Shown here piece by piece: positions 7,170 to 15,539 of a stretch of 64,000 nucleotides of DNA. The notes under the pieces are model-generated. The model searched no databases. It was not told the DNA's origin and saw only the letters and a list, made by a program, of their open reading frames with translations. Source of the DNA: Micromonospora gifhornensis (GTDB lineage Bacteria > Actinomycetota > Actinomycetes > Mycobacteriales > Micromonosporaceae); contig NZ_BOPA01000021.1 of assembly GCF_016863515.1 (NCBI RefSeq), forward strand, positions 124,001 to 188,000, read 5' to 3'. The position numbers were made by a program, and so were the translations under genes. Within the stretch, counting starts at the first letter, position 1. Every line of letters starts with the position of its first letter.

Positions 7170-8795
7170 ATGTCGACCGAGACCGCAGACGTGACGACCA
7201 CCCGGTCGATCCGCAATCCCGTGCTCCCAGGCTTTCACCCGGACCCGTCCATTCTGCGGGTCGGCGACGACTACTACCTGGCCACCTCGACCTTCGAGTG
7301 GTACCCGGGGGTACGCGTACACCACTCCAGAGACCTCGTCCACTGGCGGGCGCTGGGCGGCATCGTCACCGAACGCCGGCTGCTCGACCTGCGCGGCTGC
7401 GGCGACTCCAACGGCATCTGGGCTCCCGACCTCACCTGGCACGACGGCCTGTTCCACCTCGTCTACAGCGACGTGGCCAGCTTCGCCAGCGGCTACTGGG
7501 ACGCCCAGAACTTCCTCACCACCGCGCCGGCCATCACCGGCCCCTGGTCGGATCCGGTCCGACTGCACTCGCACGGCTTCGACGCCTCACTGTTCCACGA
7601 CGACGACGGCACGGTGTGGCTGCTGGCCATGAGCGCCGACTGGCGTCCCGGCCGCAACCGCTTCGGCGGCATCGAGATCCAGCAATACGATCCCGACCGC
7701 CGGCAACTGGTCGGCCCGACCCGACTCATCTTCACCGGCACCGAGGTCGGCCTGACCGAGGCACCGCACATCTACCGCCACGACGGGTGGTACTGGCTGG
7801 TCACCGCCGAGGGCGGGACCAGCTGGGAACACCAGGTCACTGTCGCACGCTCGCGTGAGCTGTTCGGACCGTACGAGGTCGACCCGGCCGGTCCGCTGCT
7901 CACCTCGGTGGGCCGACCGGACCTCACCCTGCAGAAGGCCGGCCACGGCAGCCTGGTCCGCACCCAGCACGGCGACTGGTACCTCGCCCACCTGGTCGGC
8001 CGCCCCTACACCCCGCTGGGCAACTGCGTCCTCGGCCGGGAAACCGCCCTGCAGAAGGTCGAATGGTCTCCCGGCGGCTGGCCGAGGATCCCCGGCGGCA
8101 TCCCGGCCGACGAGATCGCCGCCCCCGACCTGCCCGCCCATCCGTGGCCTGCCGAACCGGCCACCGACCACTTCGACGCGCCGGAACTGGCCAGCTGGTG
8201 GTCCACCCTGCGCCGGCCCGCCACCGACGACTGGATCGACCTGCGGTCGCGCCCCTCGCACCTGCGCGTCTACGGCGGGCAGTCGCCGGTCGGCAAACAG
8301 ACCCCGAGCCTGGTGGCGCGGCGGGTCGATGCACCACGCTGCGCGCTGGAGACGGTCGTCGAGTTCGACCCCGGCAACCACCGCCACCTGGCCGGCATCA
8401 CCGGCTACTACAACACCCAGAACTGGCACTATCTGTACCTGACCCGGGCCGACGACGGGCGGACCGTGCTGGAACTGCTCAGCTGCGACAGCGGACGACG
8501 CACCCCGTACCCCGAACTCACCGTCGACACCGGCGGTGCCCGCCGGGTCGGGCTACGGGTGAGGTTCGACGGCCCGGCGCTGCACTTCGCGTACGACCTC
8601 GGCGACGGCTGGCGAGAACTGCCCGTCACCCTCGACGCCACCATCCTCTCCGACGAGCACGCAGCCCAGATCGTCGACGGGGAACCCGCCGCCTGGGGCT
8701 TCACCGGCGCCCTGCTCGGCCTCTGGGTGCAGGACATCGGCGGCGACGGCCACTACGCCGACTTCGACCACGCCACCTACCACCAAAAGGGCTGA
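7170..8795 (+). CDS. GH43 beta-xylosidase/alpha-L-arabinofuranosidase
   Basis: 541 residues from ATG 7170, which follows GAAGGAG with a six-base spacer; an earlier ATG at 7068 lacks such a site. The five-bladed GH43 catalytic domain (about 14-310) shows general base D25 in GFHPDPS, pKa modulator D138 in GFDASLF and general acid E197 in TEAPH, spaced exactly as in subfamily 11 xylosidases. A C-terminal beta-sandwich (about 335-535) completes the two-domain XynB architecture. There is no signal peptide, so it acts in the cytoplasm on imported xylo- or arabinoxylo-oligosaccharides. Three bases separate it from the CE4 deacetylase. It is divergent from the solute-binding protein and the LacI pair. 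Confidence 0.92.
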   Translation: MSTETADVTTTRSIRNPVLPGFHPDPSILRVGDDYYLATSTFEWYPGVRVHHSRDLVHWRALGGIVTERRLLDLRGCGDSNGIWAPDLTWHDGLFHLVYSDVASFASGYWDAQNFLTTAPAITGPWSDPVRLHSHGFDASLFHDDDGTVWLLAMSADWRPGRNRFGGIEIQQYDPDRRQLVGPTRLIFTGTEVGLTEAPHIYRHDGWYWLVTAEGGTSWEHQVTVARSRELFGPYEVDPAGPLLTSVGRPDLTLQKAGHGSLVRTQHGDWYLAHLVGRPYTPLGNCVLGRETALQKVEWSPGGWPRIPGGIPADEIAAPDLPAHPWPAEPATDHFDAPELASWWSTLRRPATDDWIDLRSRPSHLRVYGGQSPVGKQTPSLVARRVDAPRCALETVVEFDPGNHRHLAGITGYYNTQNWHYLYLTRADDGRTVLELLSCDSGRRTPYPELTVDTGGARRVGLRVRFDGPALHFAYDLGDGWRELPVTLDATILSDEHAAQIVDGEPAAWGFTGALLGLWVQDIGGDGHYADFDHATYHQKG

Positions 8796-8798
8796 CCG

Positions 8799-9473
8799 AT
8801 GTCCCCTCACCCCTCACCCCCGATGACCGCGCGGCACAACAGTTCCATGCCGGGCACCCCGGCCTGCCCCGAAGCGACGATCGGCACCGACCGCGTCCTC
8901 TGTCTCACCTTCGACGACGGACCGCATCCGGTGCACACCCCACGCCTGCTCGACGTACTCGCCGCCCACGATGTGCCGGCGGTCTTCTTCCTCCAGGGCG
9001 ACCAGGCCGCCAGCCACCCGGACCTGGTCCGCCGGATCGTCGCCGCCGGCCACGCGCTGGGCAACCACAGCATGCACCACGACGACATGAGCGACTGGAC
9101 TCCCGGCCGGATCGCCTCCGACCTGCTGGAAACCAACGCGGTCATCCGCCGGGCCGTGCCCTATACGCCACTGCCCTACTTCCGGGCCCCGTACGGCGCC
9201 TGGGGTCAGACCCCGACCGTGGCGACCGCGCTGGGGATGCGACCGCTGGGCTGGCAGTTGGCCGTCACCGACTGGGTGCCACCCGGCACCGACGAGTTGG
9301 CCCGCCGCCTCACCGAGGGCGTCACCCCCGGCGCGGTGGTGCTGCTGCACGACGGCGGCGGCGGCGACCGCAGCCAGACCGTCGACGCCGTCGACCTCGT
9401 CATCCCCCCGCTGCTGGCCGACGGCTGGCGATTCGCCCTGCCCGCATCAGCCGGAGCCTCCGCCGGCAGGTGA
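8799..9473 (+). CDS. Polysaccharide (acetylxylan-type) deacetylase, CE4 family
   Basis: 224 residues with the NodB homology motifs in order. Motif 1 is TFDDGP (37-42, catalytic base D39 and metal ligand D40). Motif 2 is HSMHH (90-94, metal-binding histidines). Motif 3 is RAPYGAWG and motif 5 is LLHDGGGG. No signal peptide or anchor is visible, so the protein is probably cytoplasmic. Removing acetyl groups from imported xylo-oligosaccharides before GH43 attack would fit. It starts three bases after the GH43 stop and is surely co-transcribed. Alternative substrates (chitooligosaccharide, peptidoglycan) cannot be excluded on motifs alone; context favours xylan. Confidence 0.9.
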   Translation: MSPHPSPPMTARHNSSMPGTPACPEATIGTDRVLCLTFDDGPHPVHTPRLLDVLAAHDVPAVFFLQGDQAASHPDLVRRIVAAGHALGNHSMHHDDMSDWTPGRIASDLLETNAVIRRAVPYTPLPYFRAPYGAWGQTPTVATALGMRPLGWQLAVTDWVPPGTDELARRLTEGVTPGAVVLLHDGGGGDRSQTVDAVDLVIPPLLADGWRFALPASAGASAGR

Positions 9474-9482
9474 ACCGACACG

Positions 9483-10781
9483 TCACGGGTGAGCCTTGAT
9501 CAGGGTCTGCTCGTCCTGGCTGTCATCTGACGACACCGGGCCGACCGTTGCGCCCTTGACCGCCCGCCAGATCGCGATCGCCGCGGCGATGACGCCGAAG
9601 GCCACCGTCAGCACCGCTGCGGCCAGGATGGTGAACTCGGCACCGATGCCGGTGATCAACGGCCCGGCGGTGATGGTGCCCAGCGGTACGGACAGCGTCG
9701 CGATCGCGGCGTACGCGGCGAGGACCGGTGCTCTGCCGGCGCCGTCGGTGCTGCGTTGCAGCAACGCCATCGTGGCGGCCGGATACGGGGCCCAGATCAG
9801 CCCGCCGATCGCGATGGCGACCAGGGCCACGGCGGTCGGTGCGCCGAGGCCCAGTGGCAGCAGGGCCGCACCCCAGCCGACGACGATGGCGATGATGGTC
9901 GGCCACAGCCGCCAACGGCGCAGGTAGCCGGCGACGAATCCGCCGATCAGCGCCCCGGCGCCGAACGCCGTCCAGAATGCGGCGAGGGTGCCGGCGGAGT
10001 TGCCGAGCGACTCGGCGACGTGGATCGGCAACGCCACCTGCACGGGCCCGTAGAGGAAGAAGAACCCGAAGGTCAGCGCGGACAGTCCGAGCAACGGTCG
10101 ATCGCGCCAGATCGCGGCGAAGCCGGCGAGGCTCGATCCCTGCCGCTGCTCGATGGGGGCCCGGGCCGTCCTCGGCACGGCGACCAGGTAGCTGACCGCG
10201 AGGACGGCGTACGTGCCGGCGGCGACGCCGATGACGAGCACCGGCCCGGCGGCCGCGATGAGCAGTGCCGCCAGGGCCGGCCCGATCAGGGTCGACGCCT
10301 CGCTGAACAGTCCGATGAGCGCGTTGCCCGCCAGCCGGTGCTCGACCGGCAGCAGCTCGGCGATGAGGGTGAACCGGCCCGCCGACCCCCACGAGCGCAG
10401 CAGTGCGGAGCATCCGAGCAGCAGCGTGAACCACTTGATGTCGAGGGCTCCGGCGAGGTGGACGACGGGGATCGCCCCGAGCATCACCGCCCGGACGACC
10501 GCGTCCCAGGCGGCCAGCTGAGCCCCGCTGCGCCCACTGAGCATCCGGGCGAACAGCACGGTGCCGAGGGCACCCGGCAGGGTGTACGCGGCGACCGCGG
10601 CGGCCACCCAGACGCCGGCGTTCGCCCGGGGCGCCAGCTGGATGGCCAGCCAGCTGACCGCCAGCAGCGCCATCCCCTCCCCGAGGTACGACAGCGCGAA
10701 TCCCGGCAGCAGCCGGCGCAGGATCCGGTGTCGGACCACCGGCCAGTACGGTGACGAACGAACGAAAGCCGGGGTGCCCAT
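9483..10781 (-). CDS. MFS transporter (probable drug/metabolite exporter)
   Basis: 432 residues with about twelve hydrophobic segments, beginning in FALSYLGEGMALLAVSWLAIQL and ending with IAAAIAIWRAV before a short charged tail. The N-terminal cytosolic stretch RHRILRRLLPGFALSY is typical of DHA-type efflux MFS proteins (MFS_1/MFS_3). No substrate motif identifies what is exported. It is convergent with the CE4 gene (nine-base gap) and 63 bases downstream of the saccharopine-dehydrogenase-like gene, with which it may be co-transcribed. If so, it would fall under the same divergent AraC-family regulator. Confidence 0.85.
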   Translation of the reverse strand: MGTPAFVRSSPYWPVVRHRILRRLLPGFALSYLGEGMALLAVSWLAIQLAPRANAGVWVAAAVAAYTLPGALGTVLFARMLSGRSGAQLAAWDAVVRAVMLGAIPVVHLAGALDIKWFTLLLGCSALLRSWGSAGRFTLIAELLPVEHRLAGNALIGLFSEASTLIGPALAALLIAAAGPVLVIGVAAGTYAVLAVSYLVAVPRTARAPIEQRQGSSLAGFAAIWRDRPLLGLSALTFGFFFLYGPVQVALPIHVAESLGNSAGTLAAFWTAFGAGALIGGFVAGYLRRWRLWPTIIAIVVGWGAALLPLGLGAPTAVALVAIAIGGLIWAPYPAATMALLQRSTDGAGRAPVLAAYAAIATLSVPLGTITAGPLITGIGAEFTILAAAVLTVAFGVIAAAIAIWRAVKGATVGPVSSDDSQDEQTLIKAHP

Positions 10782-10844
10782 GCGGGAAGTCTGGCAGCTC
10801 GATCGAGCATTGCGGCCCGGGCTTAGCGCCCGGCAGAACGCGAA

Positions 10845-11966
10845 TCAGCGCCTGCTCATCGACCACACTCCTGGCCGCGGTCCGGATCGCTGGTCAGCCG
10901 CGTACGCCGGTGCGACGTGCAGTGAGAGGTGCGAGGAGATGGCGCGGAGGAAATCCGGGGCGTCGAAGATCGCGCCCGCGGAGGCCACGCCGGTGCCCCT
11001 GGTCCGGCCCGTGAGGATGCGGTCGACGGCCTCCACCGCGAGGGGTGCGCTGACGGCGTAGATGTCCTGGCCGGTGGCGGCCAGGCGGCGTTCCGTTGCG
11101 CCGGAGCGAACGAGGACGTCGACGACGAAGGTCTGCGCGGAACGGCCGCGCTCATCGACGGCGTCCGGCGCCGAAGCGTACGGAGCGGAGAGCTCCGCAG
11201 CCGCCTTGGCGGTCATGTAGGTGCGAATCTCCGGGACGGCCAGGTGGCTGGCAATGGTGACGATGTCGGCCATGGTGAACTCCGCGATGACGCTCTGGGA
11301 GCCGAGCGGAGCAGGGAAGTCCCACTGCACGGTCGGCAGAGCGTCGTCGTGGTACTCCACCTGTCCGCCGGTGTAGCGGACCCGCCGGCCACCGCGTCGC
11401 TGCTGCGACACCACACCCGAGGCGACAGTTCCGCCGGTGGGGCTCCAACTGCTCAGGCCGTAGGCGACGTGCACCTCGTCGGCCGTCGTCCAGTCGCCCA
11501 TCGCGGTGGTGACCAGCAGGTCACCGAGGCCACCGTAGAAAGCCATCGCCGGCACCACCACGGTGCCCGCGGCGTTGGCGCGCTCCGCGAAGTGCGCGAA
11601 GGTGTCGAGGTTCGCCTCGATCTCGGCCGCCACGTCGACGTACGCGATGCCGGCGCGCAGCGCCGCCTCGACAATCGGGGCCGCCGTGGCGGCGAAGGGC
11701 CCCGCACAGTTGATCACGGCGGCTGCGCCCTGCAGCGCGCGGTCGAGCGAGGCCGGATCGTCGACCGACGCCTGACGCACCCCGAGCCCCGGGTGGGTCT
11801 GCGCAAGCGCCCGCAACTTGTCCTGGTCGCGGCCGAGGAGCAGCGGTACGTATCCACGCTCGCGTAACTCCGCGACCACGAAGCGCCCAGTGTGCCCGTA
11901 CGCGCCGAACACCGCCACGGTCTGACCTGATCCCACGCTTACTCCCAGGTACTCGAAGTGATCCAC
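10845..11966 (-). CDS. Saccharopine dehydrogenase-like NAD(P)-binding reductase
   Basis: About 373 residues from GTG 11966, preceded by AAAGGA; a GTG a dozen codons further in is also possible. The longer open frame beyond 11966 is only the antisense of the AraC gene. An N-terminal Rossmann motif (VAVFGAYGHTGRFV) is followed by VINCAGPFA and a C-terminal substrate domain, matching the Sacchrp_dh_NADP family of trans-acting enoyl reductase-like proteins rather than true lysine-pathway saccharopine dehydrogenase. Substrate unknown. It is divergent from the GlxA-type regulator with 72 bases between starts, the usual arrangement for a target gene. The MFS gene follows on the same strand. Confidence 0.8.
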   Translation of the reverse strand: MDHFEYLGVSVGSGQTVAVFGAYGHTGRFVVAELRERGYVPLLLGRDQDKLRALAQTHPGLGVRQASVDDPASLDRALQGAAAVINCAGPFAATAAPIVEAALRAGIAYVDVAAEIEANLDTFAHFAERANAAGTVVVPAMAFYGGLGDLLVTTAMGDWTTADEVHVAYGLSSWSPTGGTVASGVVSQQRRGGRRVRYTGGQVEYHDDALPTVQWDFPAPLGSQSVIAEFTMADIVTIASHLAVPEIRTYMTAKAAAELSAPYASAPDAVDERGRSAQTFVVDVLVRSGATERRLAATGQDIYAVSAPLAVEAVDRILTGRTRGTGVASAGAIFDAPDFLRAISSHLSLHVAPAYAADQRSGPRPGVWSMSRR

Positions 11967-12003
11967 TGCGGACAATCCTTTCCCCGTCGACCCACCCGGA
12001 CCA

Positions 12004-12031
12004 GTGTCTGAAACGACACGCCTCGTACAAT
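12004..12031 (+). promoter_or_regulatory. Leaderless promoter and small palindrome of the AraC-family gene
   Basis: TACAAT (12026-12031) is a good -10 element exactly seven bases before the ATG at 12039, the geometry of a leaderless actinobacterial transcript. GTGTCTGAAACGACAC (12004-12019) is an inverted repeat with five-base arms lying over the expected -35 region and between the divergent starts, so it is a candidate operator. Seen directly; function inferred. Confidence 0.5.
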
Positions 12032-12038
12032 TCCCGAC

Positions 12039-12986
12039 ATGAGTTCTGCGCGGCGCTCCGTTGCGCTCGCCGCTACCCACGGGATGCTGCACTTCGAGCT
12101 GGGCCTGGCCTACGAAGTCTTCGGCTCCAAGTCGGACGCCGTGCCCGGCCCCTGGTACGACGTCCGGGTGTGTGGCACGGAGACCGTCCGGGTCGGCCGG
12201 TTCCTGCTGGAGCCGGACTGCGCGCTCGACCGGCTGGCAGATGCCGGCACCGTGATCGTCCCCGCCCTGGCCGATGTCGACGAGGAGCCACCGGCCGACC
12301 TGGTCGAGGCGGTACGTGCGGCCCACGCGTCAGGCGCGCGGGTGGTCTCCCTGTGTACGGGCGTGTTCGTGCTCGCCGCCGCCGGTCTGCTCGACGGGTT
12401 GTGCGCGACCACGCACTGGGCCCACACCGAGCAACTGGCCACGCGCTATCCCCTGGTGAAGGTCGACCCGGATGTGCTCTATGTCGACAACGGCAGCGTG
12501 CTCACGTCCGCGGGCAAGGCTGCGGCGATGGACCTGTGCCTCCATCTCGTCCGCCGCGACCACGGCTCGGCAGTCGCCAACGTCGTCGCCCGCCGCCTGG
12601 TCGTGCCGCCGCACCGGGCCGGTGGCCAGGCCCAGTTCGTCACCACACCGGTACCCGCCCACGACGACCATCCGCTCGCCACGTTGCTCCCCTGGGTGAT
12701 GCGGCGGCTGGACCAGCCGCTGACCGTGGAGGACCTGGCCCGCCAGGCGAACATGAGCTCGCGCCACCTGGCCCGCCACTTCCACGCGGTAACCGGCACC
12801 ACCCCGTTGCAGTGGCTGTTGACGCAGCGGATCCGCCGCGCGCAGGAACTGCTGGAGACCACGGACGACAGCGTCGACACCATCGCCTCGACTGCGGGCA
12901 TGGGCACTGCGACGACCCTGCGCCGCCACTTCCACCGCACCGTCGGCGTACCGCCGGACACCTACCGTCGCACGTTCCGAGGATGA
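12039..12986 (+). CDS. GlxA-type AraC-family transcriptional regulator (DJ-1/PfpI domain plus HTH_18)
   Basis: 315 residues. The N-terminal DJ-1/PfpI amidase-like domain (about 5-185) contains the elbow Cys in SLCTGVFVLAAAGLLDG. The C-terminal AraC double helix-turn-helix (about 225-312) contains LARQANMSSRHLARHF and a second helix pair ending VGVPPDTYRR. This is the GlxA architecture, in which the first domain senses a ligand without known amidase activity. ATG 12039 is placed by a -10 element seven bases upstream. It is divergent from the saccharopine-dehydrogenase-like gene and MFS exporter, its likely targets. Its stop lies only 13 bases from the 3' end of a tRNA-Val gene on the other strand. 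Confidence 0.9.
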   Translation: MSSARRSVALAATHGMLHFELGLAYEVFGSKSDAVPGPWYDVRVCGTETVRVGRFLLEPDCALDRLADAGTVIVPALADVDEEPPADLVEAVRAAHASGARVVSLCTGVFVLAAAGLLDGLCATTHWAHTEQLATRYPLVKVDPDVLYVDNGSVLTSAGKAAAMDLCLHLVRRDHGSAVANVVARRLVVPPHRAGGQAQFVTTPVPAHDDHPLATLLPWVMRRLDQPLTVEDLARQANMSSRHLARHFHAVTGTTPLQWLLTQRIRRAQELLETTDDSVDTIASTAGMGTATTLRRHFHRTVGVPPDTYRRTFRG

Positions 12987-12999
12987 GGTGCGTTTCGAG

Positions 13000-13071
13000 T
13001 GGGCGATACTGGGTTTGAACCAGTGACCTCTTCCGTGTCAAGGAAGCGCGCTCCCACTGCGCCAATCGCCC
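13000..13071 (-). tRNA. tRNA-Val (GAC), copy 1
   Basis: Minus-strand cloverleaf: seven-base acceptor stem GGGCGAT/ATCGCCC, anticodon loop TTGACAC giving anticodon GAC, T-arm GGTTCAAACC, discriminator A at 13000. CCA is not encoded (CTC follows). Every base is identical to copy 2 at 15350-15421. Located 13 bases past the AraC-regulator stop, with no hairpin terminator after it. Confidence 0.95.
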
Positions 13072-13111
13072 GTGGTGACCGCCACACCCGATCGGGTGTG
13101 GGCGAATCGCG

Positions 13112-13184
13112 AGCGGACGACGGGATTCGAACCCGCGACCCTCACCTTGGCAAGGTGATGCGCTACCAGCTGCGCTACGTCCGC
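13112..13184 (-). tRNA. tRNA-Gly (GCC), copy 1
   Basis: Minus-strand cloverleaf with acceptor GCGGACG/CGTCCGC, anticodon loop TTGCCAA (anticodon GCC) and T-arm GGGTTCGAATCCC; discriminator T at 13112. It is identical to copy 2 at 15540-15612. It precedes tRNA-Val copy 1 by 40 bases on the same strand, so the two are one transcript; the Cys gene present in the other cluster is missing here. Confidence 0.95.
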
Positions 13185-13333
13185 CTGCCCCGGCACCGCC
13201 GGGGACGGGCCAACTGTACCCGATGACAAGATCGCCCGAGCGGCCACCCCACAGTGCGGGTGATTGCGCCGGTCACCGCCGGGGTACAGAGCCCTTCGAC
13301 AGCACACCGCATCCCCCGGAAAAGGAGGCTGTC

Positions 13334-13576
13334 ATGGGTATCGGCACCAGTATTTTTCTGCTCGCGGTGGGCGCCATCCTCACCTTCGCGCTCAACGCCA
13401 GCATCGGCGGTCTGGACCTGGACGTCGTCGGCTGGATTCTGATGGCAGCCGGTGTGGTCGGCCTGATCATGACCACGCTCGTCTGGGGACGCCGGCGTGA
13501 GGTCGTCGCCACCACCGAGGAGCCGGTGGAGTACCGCCGGGTCGAGGAGCGTCGGGACGTCGCACCGCCGCTGTGA
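13334..13576 (+). CDS. Small two-helix membrane protein (DUF6458-like)
   Basis: 80 residues from ATG 13334 after a perfect AAAGGAGG ribosome site. Two transmembrane helices (about 4-20 SIFLLAVGAILTFAL and 29-50 VVGWILMAAGVVGLIM) are joined by a short GGLDLDVV loop. An Arg/Glu-rich cytosolic tail follows (GRRREVV to the end). This matches the small actinobacterial family annotated as DUF6458, with no known function. It is a single-gene unit with a strong hairpin 34 bases after its stop. It sits inside the segment bracketed by the duplicated tRNA genes. Confidence 0.8.
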   Translation: MGIGTSIFLLAVGAILTFALNASIGGLDLDVVGWILMAAGVVGLIMTTLVWGRRREVVATTEEPVEYRRVEERRDVAPPL

Positions 13577-13609
13577 CAAGCGGCCCAACAAGTTGAGCGA
13601 TCGACGAGC

Positions 13610-13640
13610 GGTGGCGGCCACCAGGTTGGTGGCCGCCACC
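13610..13640. terminator. Bidirectional hairpin terminator
   Basis: Perfect 13-base stem GGTGGCGGCCACC (13610-13622) and its complement (13628-13640) with loop AGGTT. It lies between the convergent small membrane protein and flavin monooxygenase genes, so it can serve both strands. No T-run, as is usual in high-GC actinobacteria. Confidence 0.8.
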
Positions 13641-13673
13641 GTCGTGTCCGAGCACGGATCGCAGCGCCGCCGG

Positions 13674-14888
13674 TCAGTGTTGCGCCAACTCCGCGCTGAC
13701 CGGGGCGTCCCAGTCGATGCGGTAACGCTGTTCGGCGCCGAGGGACCGCTCCGGGTTGAGGAAGGTCCGCAGCGCCAGCGGCATCATGATCCGCATCATC
13801 CGCTTCGCGACCGGTCCGGCCGTCTTGGTGGAGGTGGTCTGCCGGCCACGGCGGACCACCTTCTCCACCCGCGGGCGACGCAACCGTTCGTAGGCGGTGA
13901 ACGCCGCCGGCAGGTCCGGGTGGTCGCGCAGGCAGCGCGCCAACTGTACGGCGCTCTCCACGGCCAGTGACGCGCCCTGGCCGGAACTGGGTGACGGGGC
14001 GTGCACCGCGTCGCCGACCAGAACCATCCGGTCGCGGTACCAGCGCGGCACCGACGGCATGCTCTCGATCGACCCGATCGCCACCACGTCGGCGGGCTCG
14101 GTGTGGGCGAGCACCTGGTGGGCCGGCACGTCGTCGGCGTACACCTCACGCAGCCGGTGCAGCCACTGGTCCGACGGGGTCTGGTTGGCCTCGGCCCAGG
14201 TGGTCGGTCGCGGGTCGGGCACGTTGGCGAACCAGGCCGTCCGGCCGTCCGGCTCGACCCAGTAGCCGAAGAAACCCCGGGCTCCGAAGAGCAGGTACAT
14301 CGCCTCCGGGTCGGCGTCGGGCACCGCGTACCGGGCGGCGCCGCCGAGGTTGAGCAGCGGCAGCACCTGCGGGTCGGGGGCGGCCGGATCGATCAGGGTA
14401 CGCACCCGGGAGCGGATGCCGTCGGCACCGATCAGCAGGTCGGCGGTGGCGGTCGAGCCGTCGCCGAACCGGGCCAGCACCCCGTCGGCGGTCGACTCGG
14501 CGTCGACGAGACGCTTGCCGTACACGATGGGCACGCCCTGCGCCTCGGCCCGCTCGCGCAGGGCCCGCGCCAGGTCGTCGCGCCACAGACCGACGGTGAC
14601 CGGCTCCACCGCGACGTGTGGAAGGGTGCCGATCAGCCCGCCGCGACCGTCGGTGATCACCGTCCGGCGCATCGGCAGGCCGACCTCCCGGACGGCCTGT
14701 TCGGCGTCGACGGCGCGCAGCGCGGCGAGCCCGTTGGGGGCCAGGGTCAGGGTGACGCCGACGCCTTCGGCGGCCGACGGGTGGCCCTCGTACACGGTGG
14801 CTTCGATCCCGGCGCGGCGCAGGGCCATCGCGGTCACCGGTCCGGCGATGCCACCGCCGACGACCAGGGCGGTACGGACAGCTGTCAT
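13674..14888 (-). CDS. FAD-dependent aromatic monooxygenase (PHBH-like)
   Basis: 404 residues from ATG 14888, which overlaps the stop of the PadR remnant (ATGA) and follows GGGGGATC. FAD-binding motifs are in order: GxGxxG-like VVGGGIAGPVTA (9-20), the DG-type motif LLIGADGIRSRVR mid-protein, and the late GD motif LVGDAVHAPSPSSGQG with its FAD ribityl-binding Asp. This is the class A flavoprotein hydroxylase family (kynurenine 3-monooxygenase, tetracycline-inactivating TetX-like and phenol hydroxylases). Substrate cannot be read. In intact relatives PadR controls such a co-transcribed gene; here the regulator has lost its DNA-binding end, so expression may be constitutive or driven from the tRNA side. 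Confidence 0.88.
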   Translation of the reverse strand: MTAVRTALVVGGGIAGPVTAMALRRAGIEATVYEGHPSAAEGVGVTLTLAPNGLAALRAVDAEQAVREVGLPMRRTVITDGRGGLIGTLPHVAVEPVTVGLWRDDLARALRERAEAQGVPIVYGKRLVDAESTADGVLARFGDGSTATADLLIGADGIRSRVRTLIDPAAPDPQVLPLLNLGGAARYAVPDADPEAMYLLFGARGFFGYWVEPDGRTAWFANVPDPRPTTWAEANQTPSDQWLHRLREVYADDVPAHQVLAHTEPADVVAIGSIESMPSVPRWYRDRMVLVGDAVHAPSPSSGQGASLAVESAVQLARCLRDHPDLPAAFTAYERLRRPRVEKVVRRGRQTTSTKTAGPVAKRMMRIMMPLALRTFLNPERSLGAEQRYRIDWDAPVSAELAQH

Positions 14889-15310
14889 GTTCGATCCCCC
14901 ATGGTTTCCTGCCAGGACCTGGCGTAGTCCGGCTGCTTGAGCGACTCGATGAGGTCGGCGACGAAACGCCGCTCCGCCTCCAGCAGGGCGAGGCTGTACT
15001 CCTCCTCGACCAGGTAGATCCAGGCGAGACCGTCGGCGCGGGCCTCGGCCACGGTGGTCCGGGTCTCCTCGATCTGTCCGGCCAGCGCCGCCGAGCGACG
15101 GCGCAGCACCTCGACTGCCTCGTCGGGCGGCAACAGGCTCAACAGGGACAGCGCGACGGCGAAGTGCGGGTACTCCTGGCGTGGCTGGGCGAGCAGCGTA
15201 CGCAGCCAGTCGTGCACCTCGTGCCGACCCTCGTCGGTGATCGCGTACACGGTCCGCTCGGGTCGGGCGCTGTCCCGGACGGTTTCCTGTGGTGCGACGA
15301 AGCCCGTCAC
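14885..15310 (-). pseudogene. PadR-family regulator, 5'-truncated (winged helix missing)
   Basis: The frame encodes the back half of a PadR/Vir-type regulator: the wing (GFVAPQETVRDSARPERTVY, AITDEGRHEVHDWL) and the C-terminal dimerisation helices (from about LLAQPRQEYPHF to SWQETMGDRT). The 45-50 residue helix-turn-helix that should precede the wing is absent. Upstream the frame runs straight into the tRNA-Val terminator hairpin and then the tRNA gene itself. The break therefore coincides with the tRNA 3' end. A GTG at 15310 could still start a 141-residue product that is translationally coupled (ATGA overlap) to the monooxygenase, but it could not bind DNA by the normal route. Truncation is seen; the mechanism (recombination at the tRNA) is inference. 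Confidence 0.75.
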
Positions 15311-15335
15311 CGCTGTCCGGTGACGGGCTTCGTCG
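15295..15335 (-). terminator. tRNA-Val transcript terminator
   Basis: Seventeen-base perfect inverted repeat, arms 15295-15311 and 15319-15335 with a seven-base loop, starting 12 bases after the encoded CCA of tRNA-Val copy 2. It fits a terminator for the Gly-Cys-Val tRNA transcript. It also lies over the 5' edge of the PadR remnant. Confidence 0.8.
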
Positions 15336-15349
15336 TCGAATTCTTCTGG

Positions 15350-15421
15350 TGGGCGATACTGGGTTTGAACCAGTGACCTCTTCCGTGTCAAGGAAGCGCG
15401 CTCCCACTGCGCCAATCGCCC
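15350..15421 (-). tRNA. tRNA-Val (GAC), copy 2
   Basis: Base-for-base identical to 13000-13071: acceptor GGGCGAT, anticodon GAC, discriminator A at 15350. Unlike copy 1 it is followed by an encoded CCA (15347-15349 on the minus strand) and a strong hairpin, so this looks like the ancestral locus. Last gene of a Gly-Cys-Val cluster. Confidence 0.95.
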
Positions 15422-15434
15422 TTGCTGTTGTCCG

Positions 15435-15505
15435 AGGTGGGGACGGGATTTGAACCCGCGTACACGGCTTTGCAGGCCGTTGCCTCGCCTCTCGGCCACC
15501 CCACC
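15435..15505 (-). tRNA. tRNA-Cys (GCA)
   Basis: Minus-strand cloverleaf with acceptor GGTGGGG/CCCCACC, anticodon loop CTGCAAA (anticodon GCA), T-arm GGGTTCAAATCCC and discriminator T (15435), the U73 expected of tRNA-Cys. Thirteen bases separate it from tRNA-Val copy 2. It is the only Cys tRNA in the window. Confidence 0.95.
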
Positions 15506-15539
15506 GAGGTTGCCCCCGTCAAGCGTGGCGGCAGCTCCG

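Noticed and set aside
11967..12326. Upstream extension of the saccharopine-dehydrogenase-like frame to 12326
   Set aside because: It runs antisense through the confidently identified AraC-family gene. A GTG with ribosome site at 11966 and the start of family homology fix the beginning.
15311..15499. Start of the PadR protein at 15499
   Set aside because: That stretch is the tRNA-Val gene, part of tRNA-Cys and their terminator in translation; the protein-like sequence is an accident of the open frame.
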